From: JAKJEP01 sp964580995
GTDB taxonomy: Bacteria; Planctomycetota; Phycisphaerae; Sedimentisphaerales; SM23-30
DNA length: 64,000 nt
Direction: 5' to 3'
Assembly: GCA_964580995.1 (NCBI GenBank)
Contig: CAZOMV010000015.1
Span: 3,607-67,606 of the forward strand
Position 1 is the first letter of the stretch, and every line of letters begins with the position of its first letter. The notes under the pieces are model-generated. The model was not told where the DNA came from. It made no database searches and worked only from the letters and a program-made list of their open reading frames with translations. This document shows positions 26,294 through 33,464 of the stretch, one piece after another. Both the position numbers and the translations under genes were made by a program.

Positions 26294-27145
26294 CTACTTG
26301 ACAATATGGCGGGTGAAACGTTTGGTGAACAACCGGGCCAGAATACTGATGACGATAATCAAGGCCGTCAGGATCAGGGCGGAGGCGTAGGCCCGGTCCT
26401 GTACCTGGGGGAATGGTGTCCCTAACTGGAAAAAAATCGCCAGCGGCAGAGTGGCCGCCGGGCGGGACAGGGAATCGGGGATGGAATCGGTATAGCCGGC
26501 GGTGAAGAGCACGGAGGCAGCGTCGCCGATGCCCCTGCCGAAGGCGATCAGGATGGCAGTCAGAATGCCGGGCAGGGCCTGGCGGACGACTACCTTGAAA
26601 GCTGTTTCCAGCCGGGTGGCCCCCAGGGCGTAGGAGGCTTCGACAATTTTCGGCGGGATCATCTTGATGACTTCATCCATGGCCCGGATCATAATAGGCA
26701 TAATCAGCAGGGCCACGGTAATGATCCCCGCCAGCAGGGAGGCGCGCAGACCAAAGAACAGCATGACGGTAAAACCGAAGGCCCCGATTACAATCGAGGG
26801 GACACCCCAGAGGACATCCAGCGAAAAGCGAATCCAGGCGGCCAGCCGGGACCCCTTGCGGAGATAGACATTCAGATATAACGCCACCGGCAGGCTGACC
26901 AGCAGGGCCAGGAACGCAGCGCCCCCCGCGACATAGAGCGAGCCGATGATGGCGTTGAGAATCCCGCCTTCTTTGCCCAGGTAATAGCCGCCCCTGGGAG
27001 TCTGGCTGAGCATGGCCCAGTCCAGGGCGGGCAGCCCCTTGACGGCAATGGTAACCAGGATCAATCCCAGGCAGGAGAAAATCAGCAGCAGGGACATGAT
27101 CATCAGGGCCTTGAAACATGTTTCTTCGATTTTTCGTTTATCCAC
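26294..27145 (-). CDS. pstA: phosphate ABC transporter permease PstA
   Basis: The protein is 283 aa with six membrane helices. The permease EAA-like loop reads KIVEASYALGATRLETAFKVV...LPGILTAILIAFGRGIGD, as in PstA. The GTG start directly abuts the pstC stop codon (TAAGTG), and AGGAG lies 10 nt upstream, so translation is coupled. It forms the transmembrane channel with PstC. Confidence 0.95.
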   Translation of the reverse strand: MDKRKIEETCFKALMIMSLLLIFSCLGLILVTIAVKGLPALDWAMLSQTPRGGYYLGKEGGILNAIIGSLYVAGGAAFLALLVSLPVALYLNVYLRKGSRLAAWIRFSLDVLWGVPSIVIGAFGFTVMLFFGLRASLLAGIITVALLIMPIMIRAMDEVIKMIPPKIVEASYALGATRLETAFKVVVRQALPGILTAILIAFGRGIGDAASVLFTAGYTDSIPDSLSRPAATLPLAIFFQLGTPFPQVQDRAYASALILTALIIVISILARLFTKRFTRHIVK

Positions 27146-28039
27146 TTATTGAACTCTCCTTTCCATGCGCACCAGAACGATCCGGGCCAGGATGTTGAAC
27201 AGCAGGACCACCAGCAGCAGAATGAGGCTGGCCAACAGGATGGCTGAGTCATAGAGGGGAATCGAAAGCATTTCGCCATAGTTATTGGCAATCAGGGCGG
27301 GCAGGGGATAGCAGGGATCCAGCACCGAAGAAGGGGCCCGAACCACATTGCCCGCCACCATGAGGACGGCCATGGTTTCGCCGAAGGCCCGCGAGAAGCC
27401 CAGCACCACCGCCGCCAGAATGCCCGGTAAGGATTTGCGAACCACGACATGTTTTATCGTTTGCCATTGGGTGGCCCCCAGCGCCAGCGAAGCTTCTTTG
27501 AGTTCCCGCGGGACGGTACCCAAGACTTCCCAGGTGACATGGATGAGAATGGGGAAGACCATAATCGCCAGGACAATCCCTCCGGCCAGGGTGGTATAGC
27601 CCGTGGAGGTAGTTCCGAAGAAGGGGGCGATGGTATTTCGCACCAGGGGCACGATGAACAGGACGCCCCAAACGCCATAAACGACCGAAGGGATGCCCGC
27701 CAGCAGATCAATCAGAGGTTTGGCCAGTTCCCGCACGTATTTCGAGGCATATTCCGACAAATAAATGGCCGCCAGGAGGCAAAGAGGAATCGCGATCAGC
27801 AGGGCCAGGGCCGTGACCCAGAGGGAACCCATGATGAAGGGGTAAAAGCCAAACTCACCTTTGAACGGATGCCAGGCCTTTGAAAACAGCAGGTCGCTCC
27901 AGGGCTTCATCGCCAAAACCGGGCGGGCCTTGAGGTATAAGCCCAGGGCCACGGCCAGCACGATCAGGCCCGAAAAGACCGTCAGGCCCCGCATCAATCG
28001 ACCGGCCCATTTTTCTTTTACTAACCGTTGGCTTTGCAT
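27146..28039 (-). CDS. pstC: phosphate ABC transporter permease PstC
   Basis: The protein is 297 aa with six membrane helices. It carries KPLIDLLAGIPSVVYGVWG and ELKEASLALGATQWQTIKHVVV...GFSRAFGETMAVLMVAGN, the PstC consensus. The ATG is one base after the pstS stop, so it depends on coupling; no separate ribosome site is obvious. Confidence 0.95.
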   Translation of the reverse strand: MQSQRLVKEKWAGRLMRGLTVFSGLIVLAVALGLYLKARPVLAMKPWSDLLFSKAWHPFKGEFGFYPFIMGSLWVTALALLIAIPLCLLAAIYLSEYASKYVRELAKPLIDLLAGIPSVVYGVWGVLFIVPLVRNTIAPFFGTTSTGYTTLAGGIVLAIMVFPILIHVTWEVLGTVPRELKEASLALGATQWQTIKHVVVRKSLPGILAAVVLGFSRAFGETMAVLMVAGNVVRAPSSVLDPCYPLPALIANNYGEMLSIPLYDSAILLASLILLLVVLLFNILARIVLVRMERRVQ

Positions 28040-28040
28040 G

Positions 28041-29006
28041 TTATTGGGTGATGAGTTTCTTTTGTTCCTGTTCGAGCTGTTCCTTTTTCAGATTGATATA
28101 GCCCGTTTCCGCGACATACTGCTGGCCGTCGGTGAGAATCCAGAGGATAAACTCCCGAACCAGTTTTTTTTGCGGAACGCCTTTGCTAACCAGAAACAAC
28201 TGGCGGGCCGGAGGAGAGGGATAGCGATCTCCCAGGATGGCGGGAATGATTTCCTCCAGACTGCCATAGAAATTTTCTTCCGGATCGATCCGGCCGTTGT
28301 CATTCAAATCGATCGGCAATACCCGGAGATGTTCGACAGGCTTTTTGGTTTGGGCGTCATAGGCGTAATTGACATTGTTATAGCCGATGCCCAAAACATC
28401 TTTTCGGACCGCCTCGGCCAGGCCCGGATCGCCATAGACACCAACGCCGGTTAGATCCTCCTGTTTGCCGCCGAGATATTTGGCCCAGACATCGGCTGCC
28501 CCGCAGGCGTCCGAGCGGGTATAAACGCTGATGGGATGGCTGCCGGTACCCTTTGCCACTTCCGCCCAGTTTTTTACCTTCCCATTCATCCAGATGGCCA
28601 CCAGAGTTTCTTTTTTAATGCCCTGGGCCAGAAGATCGTTGAGAAATGGATTGGATTCATTGATGGTGGGCACCACGGCGTCCTTGGTGACGGCGAAGCC
28701 GCAGGCCCCTTTTTCGGTTTCCGCCGGATTAATATCACGGGACACCATACCCAGATCCACTGCCCCGGCCAGGGCATCGGCCATGCCCTTGCCCGCCCCG
28801 CCGGCGGCCACATCGATTTTCACTTCCGGATGAAGGGCCTGAAATTCTTCGGCCCATTTGACCACCATGGGATATAAGGCCCAGGCGCCGGATACGGTAA
28901 TTGTGCCGCGGAGGGAGCCGCTATTTTCTGTCTCCGCAGTTTTTTTCTGACAGCCGATGAAAACTAGCTGAATACCTATCAAAACTATGGTGATTAACCT
29001 TTTCAT
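28041..29006 (-). CDS. pstS: phosphate-binding lipoprotein PstS with an internal EF-hand-like loop
   Basis: The protein is 321 aa. The ATG at 29006 has AAGGA 9 nt upstream. The lipobox is FIGC. The binding-protein fold shows GTITVSGAWALYPMVVKWAEEF, VDLGMVSRDI and SVYTRSDACGAADVW, close to PstS. Unusually, residues 233-244 read DLNDNGRIDPEE, which meets the 12-residue EF-hand calcium loop pattern (DxNxNGxIxxxE). It captures phosphate outside the inner membrane for PstCAB. It follows the rrf2 gene by 15 bp in one operon. Confidence 0.92.
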   Translation of the reverse strand: MKRLITIVLIGIQLVFIGCQKKTAETENSGSLRGTITVSGAWALYPMVVKWAEEFQALHPEVKIDVAAGGAGKGMADALAGAVDLGMVSRDINPAETEKGACGFAVTKDAVVPTINESNPFLNDLLAQGIKKETLVAIWMNGKVKNWAEVAKGTGSHPISVYTRSDACGAADVWAKYLGGKQEDLTGVGVYGDPGLAEAVRKDVLGIGYNNVNYAYDAQTKKPVEHLRVLPIDLNDNGRIDPEENFYGSLEEIIPAILGDRYPSPPARQLFLVSKGVPQKKLVREFILWILTDGQQYVAETGYINLKKEQLEQEQKKLITQ

Positions 29007-29021
29007 AAAACACAATCCTTT

Positions 29022-29423
29022 CTAAACCACATCGGATAATTTTAAGTCTTCCAGCCGTTGGGCGGTGTAGTCCCGGATTTCCTGGAAAACCGCAATGATT
29101 TTTTTCTCCCGGCTGAGCGGGGTATTGGCATAAAAATATTTACTGACGGATTCGGTGGGGGCCAAAGCACCATCCAGCAAACGGATGATCTCCGCAATGC
29201 TGATATCGGAGGCCGGCCGGGCCAGCTTGTATCCCCCGCCGGCTCCGCGTTTGGTCTTGATAAAACGGCTTTGCCGCAAGATGGTGAATAAATATTCCAG
29301 ATATTTTTTGGAGATGTCACATTCGCAGCAGATTTCCTCGATTTTGATAAATCCTTTTTTTTCGTTACGGGCCAGGTAGATCAGGGCCAGGATCGAATAT
29401 TCGCTTTTGGTGGTCAATTTCAT
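29022..29423 (-). CDS. Rrf2-family transcriptional regulator
   Basis: The protein is 133 aa. The N-terminal winged helix reads MKLTTKSEYSILALIYLA, with the family wing RGAGGGYKLARP and DISIAEIIRLLDG. The three cysteines that hold the Fe-S cluster in IscR (after the wing) are missing; the only cysteines are in EEICCECD near residue 33. So it is not an IscR-type cluster sensor in the classical sense. AGAGGA lies 6 nt before the ATG. It heads the pstSCAB operon, and a symmetric site overlaps its own promoter, which suggests autoregulation. Use of Rrf2 rather than PhoB-type control for pst is unusual. Confidence 0.92.
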   Translation of the reverse strand: MKLTTKSEYSILALIYLARNEKKGFIKIEEICCECDISKKYLEYLFTILRQSRFIKTKRGAGGGYKLARPASDISIAEIIRLLDGALAPTESVSKYFYANTPLSREKKIIAVFQEIRDYTAQRLEDLKLSDVV

Positions 29424-29436
29424 TTTATATCCTCTT

Positions 29437-29476
29437 TGTCTATAGACATTATAGATTATTATGGCTGGGAATGGAA
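29437..29476 (-). promoter_or_regulatory. promoter and palindromic operator of the rrf2-pst operon
   Basis: On the minus strand a perfect -10 TATAAT lies at 29453-29448, with a weak -35 (TTCCAT, 29476-29471) at a 17-base spacing. The 12-bp perfect palindrome TGTCTATAGACA (29437-29448) directly follows, covering the expected start site near 29441. A dimeric repressor bound there would block transcription. Rrf2 itself is the natural candidate. Confidence 0.55.
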
Positions 29477-29554
29477 CAAAAAAATGGAAAAATTTTCGAT
29501 TTGTATTGTATATATAGTAATGACAAGTATTTATATTTCATTTGGGCTAGGGAG

Positions 29555-29582
29555 TTGTATTTTCAGGGGGATAGGGTATGAT
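29555..29582 (+). promoter_or_regulatory. candidate promoter of purM
   Basis: TTGTAT (29555-29560) and TATGAT (29577-29582) are spaced 16 bases, with a 4/6 and a 5/6 match. The start would be near 29589, leaving a leader of about 66 nt before purM. Confidence 0.4.
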
Positions 29583-29654
29583 AGCGGCGGTTCCAGAACG
29601 ATGCAGTAGCCCTGGCAAAAGGAAATGACGTAATTATAGGAATTATAAAGGATT

Positions 29655-30719
29655 ATGGCAAAACCAATCACATATAGCGAGGCAGGGGTGCATATCAGCA
29701 GTAATGATGAGATGGTGGACCTGATCGCCGGTAATGTCCGGCGGACGCATACGCCGCGGGTGATGTATCTGCATAACGCCTTTGCGGGGCTGTTTCGGCT
29801 GGACTATGATGAAAAGCTGTTTAAAAAGAATTATCGCAATCCGGTGCTGGTGGCCTGTACCGATGGGGTAGGCACGAAGATCAAAGTGGCGGCGATGATG
29901 GGCCGGTATGATACGGTGGGGATCGACCTGGTGGCGATGAGCGTGAATGATATGCTGGTGCAGGGGGCGGAGCCGCTGTTTTTTCTGGATTATATCGCGA
30001 TCCATCAACTGATACCGGAAGAGATTAACCAGTTTGTCAAGGGGATCAGCGACGGCTGCTGTCAGGCGGATTGTGCCCTGCTGGGCGGGGAGACGGCGGA
30101 GATGCCGGACTTGTACCCCAAGGGGGAGTTCGACCTGGCCGGTTTTGCGGTGGGCGTGGTGGAAAAACACCGGATTGTGACAGGCAGCCAGGTGAAGGCG
30201 GGTGATTCGGTGATCGGGCTGGCCAGCAGCGGGCTGCACTCCAACGGGTATGCCCTGGTGAGGCGGATCTGTTTTGAGCAGGAAAAGCTGGATGTGAAGC
30301 AATATATTGAGGAGCTGGGGGCGCCGCTGGGGGAGGTGCTGCTGCGGCCGACGCGAATCTATGTGGCCTCGATCCTGAAGCTATTGAAAAAATACCGGGT
30401 GAAAAAGGTGGTCAAAGCGATGGCCCATATTACCGGTGGCGGGCTGGTGGGGAATATCCCGCGGGTCATCAGTAAGGACCTGGATGTGGTGATTGACAAA
30501 AGCAAATGGGACGTGCCGCCCATTTTTCGCTTTTTGCAGAAGCGCGGCCCGGTGGAAGAGCAGGAGATGTTCCGGGTGTTTAATATGGGGATCGGTTATG
30601 TCCTGGTGGTGGCGTCGGACTTTACCCGTTCGATCATGGCCCATTTGCGCAAGCTGGGGGAAACGCCCTATTTTCTGGGCAAGGTCAAACGCGGCAGCGG
30701 GAAAGTTATTTTAAAGTGA
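29655..30719 (+). CDS. purM: phosphoribosylformylglycinamidine cyclo-ligase (AIR synthetase)
   Basis: The protein is 354 aa. Diagnostic motifs include ACTDGVGTKIKVA, DLVAMSVNDMLVQGAEPLFFLDYIA, LLGGETAEMPDLY and GLASSGLHSNGYALVR. It catalyses the ATP-dependent closure of the imidazole ring in purine synthesis. It shares the upstream region with the divergent rrf2 gene. The ribosome site AAAGG is close to the ATG (about 3-4 nt). No other pur genes are nearby. Confidence 0.95.
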   Translation: MAKPITYSEAGVHISSNDEMVDLIAGNVRRTHTPRVMYLHNAFAGLFRLDYDEKLFKKNYRNPVLVACTDGVGTKIKVAAMMGRYDTVGIDLVAMSVNDMLVQGAEPLFFLDYIAIHQLIPEEINQFVKGISDGCCQADCALLGGETAEMPDLYPKGEFDLAGFAVGVVEKHRIVTGSQVKAGDSVIGLASSGLHSNGYALVRRICFEQEKLDVKQYIEELGAPLGEVLLRPTRIYVASILKLLKKYRVKKVVKAMAHITGGGLVGNIPRVISKDLDVVIDKSKWDVPPIFRFLQKRGPVEEQEMFRVFNMGIGYVLVVASDFTRSIMAHLRKLGETPYFLGKVKRGSGKVILK

Positions 30720-30791
30720 AGGAACTGGATATTTTTACGTATTTGGGATAAAATAAAGCTGAACATCAGCAAAAATTACTGGAGGCGTGGA

Positions 30792-31064
30792 ATGGGTATT
30801 TTGGCTCTGCAGGCAGATGAACGAGTAAAGGATGTTCATTTTACCAAAGAAACGTTAAGCGTTGATTTGGCCGATGGCCGCACGATAATCGTTCCCTTAT
30901 CCTGGTATCCGCGCTTATTAAACGCCAGCCAGAAACAAAGGGAGCATTGGGAGATTTGCGGAGCCGGCTATGGGATTCACTGGCCTGATCTGGATGAGGA
31001 TCTGAGCACGGAAGGTTTACTGCGCGGGGCACCTGCTCCCAAGGCGGCGAGTAGCGGAAAATAG
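30792..31064 (+). CDS. DUF2442 family protein
   Basis: The protein is 90 aa. It shows the DUF2442 pattern VKDVHFTKETLSVDLADGRTI..PLSWYPRLLNA, then IHWPDLDEDLSTEGLLRG. GGAGG lies 6 nt before the ATG. DUF2442 proteins are small and often occur beside toxin-like or DUF4160 genes. Here the stop codon abuts the ATG of a HAD phosphatase instead, indicating translational coupling. Function unknown. Confidence 0.88.
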   Translation: MGILALQADERVKDVHFTKETLSVDLADGRTIIVPLSWYPRLLNASQKQREHWEICGAGYGIHWPDLDEDLSTEGLLRGAPAPKAASSGK

Positions 31065-31721
31065 ATGTACAAGCATATCATCTGGGACTGGAATGGTACA
31101 CTGCTAAATGATGCGGCGGAATGCGTGGAGACGGTGAACCGGCTGATTGCGGCGCGGAACCTGCCGGCGCTGACACTGGAGCGATATCGGGAGGAAGTGG
31201 ATTTTCCGGTGGTGAATTTTTATCGTCACCTGGGATTTACCTTTGCGACGGAAACCTTTGAGGAGGTGGCGCATGAGTATATGGAAGGGTATATCCAGCA
31301 GGTGCCGAAATGCCGCCTGCAGGCGGGAGCGGTGGAAATCCTGCGGAAATTGAGCGAGGCGGGATACAGCCATTCGCTGTTGTCCGCCTATCATCAGCAG
31401 CGGCTGGAAGAGGCGGTGGACTATTTCGGTTTGCGCAAATGGTTTATCCGGCTGATCGGCTTGAACGACTATTACGCCCACAGCAAGGTGGAAAACGGCA
31501 GGAAATGGATTCGGGAACTGCCCTTTCCCCGGCAGGAAGTGGTATTTGTAGGGGATATGCTGCACGATTATGAAGCCGCCCGTGCGATGGGGGTGGATTG
31601 CATTTTATTGACATGCGGTCATCAATCGCGCAGCCAACTGGAGCGCTGCGGGGTATTGGTGCTGGATAGCCTGTTGGAGGCGGCGGACCGGCTGCTGAAC
31701 CAGGGGCAGGGGCAAAATTGA
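31065..31721 (+). CDS. HAD-superfamily hydrolase (phosphoglycolate phosphatase-like)
   Basis: The protein is 218 aa. Motif I is DWNGTLL (nucleophile Asp8; the usual second Asp is Asn), motif II is LLSAYHQ, Lys lies in SKVENGRKW and motif IV is FVGDMLHDYEAA. A small helical cap follows motif I. It probably acts on a small phosphorylated metabolite, substrate unknown. The start abuts the DUF2442 stop. The last two bases of the TGA stop belong to an inserted 89-bp MITE (31720-31808); reconstruction without the element gives a TAG stop at the same codon. Confidence 0.88.
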   Translation: MYKHIIWDWNGTLLNDAAECVETVNRLIAARNLPALTLERYREEVDFPVVNFYRHLGFTFATETFEEVAHEYMEGYIQQVPKCRLQAGAVEILRKLSEAGYSHSLLSAYHQQRLEEAVDYFGLRKWFIRLIGLNDYYAHSKVENGRKWIRELPFPRQEVVFVGDMLHDYEAARAMGVDCILLTCGHQSRSQLERCGVLVLDSLLEAADRLLNQGQGQN

Positions 31722-31808
31722 CGGAACCGCCAAAAGTCGATATTGAAATCCCAAAACGGCTCTGGCTCCCCAATAACAAGGGATCGAAGAGCTTTTGACG
31801 CTGGCGTC
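31720..31808 (-). mobile_element. 89-bp MITE-like element, copy 4 (inverted), with 6-bp target duplication
   Basis: On the minus strand it runs GACGCCAGCGTCAAAAG to TTTTGGCGGTTCCGTC. The outer 17 bases of the two ends match as inverted repeats at 13 positions. It is flanked by AAAATT at 31714-31719 and 31809-31814. It lies between the 3' ends of the HAD and deaminase genes and forms part of the HAD stop codon. Confidence 0.92.
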
Positions 31809-31821
31809 AAAATTAGTTTTA

Positions 31822-32391
31822 TCAGCCATTATAGATGCAGCCGCCGGCGTCCAGGTATTGCCGCAAAATTAAACGGGCTTTATCCCGCTGGACATCCGTT
31901 ATTACTTCGATGCCGCGTTTGCTCAATTGGGCAATCCAATTTTCCGGTTTGTCGCCTTCATCGAAACCGATGGCCCGGGCGTCTTCATCGCGGGCGCCGC
32001 AGACTAAAGATGAAATCCCGGACCAGGGGATAGCTCCCAAGCACATGGCGCAGGGGGCGGTGCTGGAGACCAGTTGGCAGGAAAGGTTATTATCGTTCAA
32101 ATTGTAACAGCCGAGTTTCTGCTGGGCCAGAGCCAGGGCGACCATTTCGGCATGGGCCAGGCTGCAGTTGGAAGAGGTGACCAGATTGACTCCCGGGGCG
32201 ATTAACCGGCCGGTGTTACCATCAAAAACCGCCGCTGCGAAGGGTCCGCCGGTAGCTTTTAGAACATTCTGGCTAGCCAGTTCCAGGACCAGGTTCATTC
32301 GCTGTTCCACAGAAGGGAAAAAATAGTCTTTTTCGGCCAGGACAGGATTGAACCAGTCAGGTAACTGAATATATATTGGATTCCATTTCAT
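31822..32391 (-). CDS. nucleoside deaminase (CMP/dCMP deaminase superfamily, guanine-deaminase-like)
   Basis: The protein is 189 aa. The zinc site is HAEM (residues about 80-83) and PCAMC. The GGPFAAAVFDGNTG start and CLGAIPWSGISSLVCGAR after the zinc site match the nucleoside deaminase branch related to guanine and tRNA-adenosine deaminases. At 189 aa it is somewhat long, with an N-terminal extension. AAGGTG precedes the ATG by 5 nt. It is convergent with the HAD gene across MITE copy 4. Substrate is uncertain. Confidence 0.85.
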   Translation of the reverse strand: MKWNPIYIQLPDWFNPVLAEKDYFFPSVEQRMNLVLELASQNVLKATGGPFAAAVFDGNTGRLIAPGVNLVTSSNCSLAHAEMVALALAQQKLGCYNLNDNNLSCQLVSSTAPCAMCLGAIPWSGISSLVCGARDEDARAIGFDEGDKPENWIAQLSKRGIEVITDVQRDKARLILRQYLDAGGCIYNG

Positions 32392-32440
32392 TCGAACACC
32401 TTATATACAAAAAGTCTTTCCATCCGGCAAACTATTCCAA

Positions 32441-32456
32441 CTGTAAAATTTTACAG
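32441..32456. promoter_or_regulatory. 16-bp perfect palindrome resembling a LexA (SOS) box
   Basis: CTGTAAAATTTTACAG is fully symmetric and fits the proteobacterial LexA pattern CTG-N10-CAG. It lies in the divergent region, about 50 bases upstream of the nucleoside deaminase and 156 upstream of the YhcH gene. LexA sites in this phylum may differ, so the owner of the site is open. Confidence 0.45.
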
Positions 32457-32521
32457 GGTTATGTCAAGAGGGGAGCAAAATATGGTTCAAAGACCGTGCA
32501 GAAAATCGTTCTTTTTACCAC

Positions 32522-32550
32522 TTGTGGAATCCATCATGGCCAGATACAAT
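32522..32550 (+). promoter_or_regulatory. candidate promoter of the YhcH-family gene
   Basis: TTGTGG (32522-32527) and TACAAT (32545-32550) have a 17-base spacer. A second, perfect TATAAT occurs at 32561-32566 but lacks a -35. Confidence 0.4.
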
Positions 32551-32611
32551 AAGTGGTTCTTATAATGGTTTGTTTGAGATAGTAAAAGGTTTTATTGTAG
32601 AAGGAGTTTTT

Positions 32612-33064
32612 ATGATTTACGATACGATTGAAAATGCGAAGCAATATTTTGCCAAAGACAAGCTGATGAAAAAAGCGCTGGATTATATCCGGAAGGTGGA
32701 TCCCGGTATCGCGGACGGGAAATACGACATCGACGGCGATGATGTTTATGCCCGCGTGGTCAGCTACGAGCTGGACCCTGCCCAACCGAAAGATCTCGAA
32801 GGCCACCGCACCTATATTGATGTGCAGGTAATCCTAACGGGATGCGAAAGGCTGGAGGTAAGTCACAAAAAGGATTTGCCTGTCACCATGCCGTATAATG
32901 CGGAGAAAGACGCAGAGCTTTTCAAAAGCCCCAAAGAACTGACTTCCCTGATTATGGATCAGGAAATGATCGCGATATTTTACCCGCAGGATTTGCATCG
33001 GCCAGCCAGCCCCGGCAGCCACAAACAGAAAATTCACAAGCTGGTAGTGAAGGTTCGTTTATAA
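32612..33064 (+). CDS. YhcH/YjgK/YiaL family protein
   Basis: The protein is 150 aa. The ATG at 32612 has AAGGAG 5 nt upstream and is preferred over an earlier start. It shows the DUF386 cupin-like fold: EGHRTYIDVQVILTGCERLEVS (His and Tyr of the metal site) and MIAIFYPQDLHRPASP (second His), then HKLVVKV. Family members are linked to sugar metabolism (sialic acid or L-gulonate related loci), but the reaction is not settled. It is a single gene; no sugar operon is visible. Confidence 0.9.
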   Translation: MIYDTIENAKQYFAKDKLMKKALDYIRKVDPGIADGKYDIDGDDVYARVVSYELDPAQPKDLEGHRTYIDVQVILTGCERLEVSHKKDLPVTMPYNAEKDAELFKSPKELTSLIMDQEMIAIFYPQDLHRPASPGSHKQKIHKLVVKVRL

Positions 33065-33464
33065 CGGGCAGTAAGAATGGCCTGATCTCTGGCTGAGCAA
33101 GGCGAAGGATCTTGATTTCGCAACAGATTTTTTAGTGTCTGCCGAAATGAAGATTCTTCGCTGCGCTCGGAATCTGCTATTCCCACTATTTCGGGGGGAT
33201 TCCAAAAGGGGTTCCATTTTTCTATCCATCTTATGGTTATCGGTCCAGGGATATCCCGTCTAAAACCAGCTTCTATGGCTGAGGGTGTTGAAGAAAGTAA
33301 TGTCTGGATGGCAGGGTAACTCAAATTATAGGCCGATAACTCACCGTCAGAATCCGAAAATACCAGCTAATTGTTTCAATCGGTACAGCTTTACAATATA
33401 CGCTGTATGGATTGAGAATATTGGCCGATATAAAAGAGGTTATACGGTCTAGTAAGGTGATAGT
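33065..33464. other. gene-free stretch with an inverted repeat
   Basis: No gene is visible in these 400 bases. Arms at 33095-33113 (GAGCAAGGCGAAGGATCTT) and 33150-33168 (AAGATTCTTCGCTGCGCTC) are imperfect inverted repeats with a 36-base loop. Sequences of this 'GCGAAG.ATCTT' type are common dispersed repeats in many bacterial genomes. Confidence 0.6.

Noticed and set aside
33034..33324. 96-aa minus-strand frame containing SERSEESSF
   Set aside because: This peptide is the usual false translation of a widespread GCGAAG-type intergenic repeat; the DNA here is an inverted repeat.
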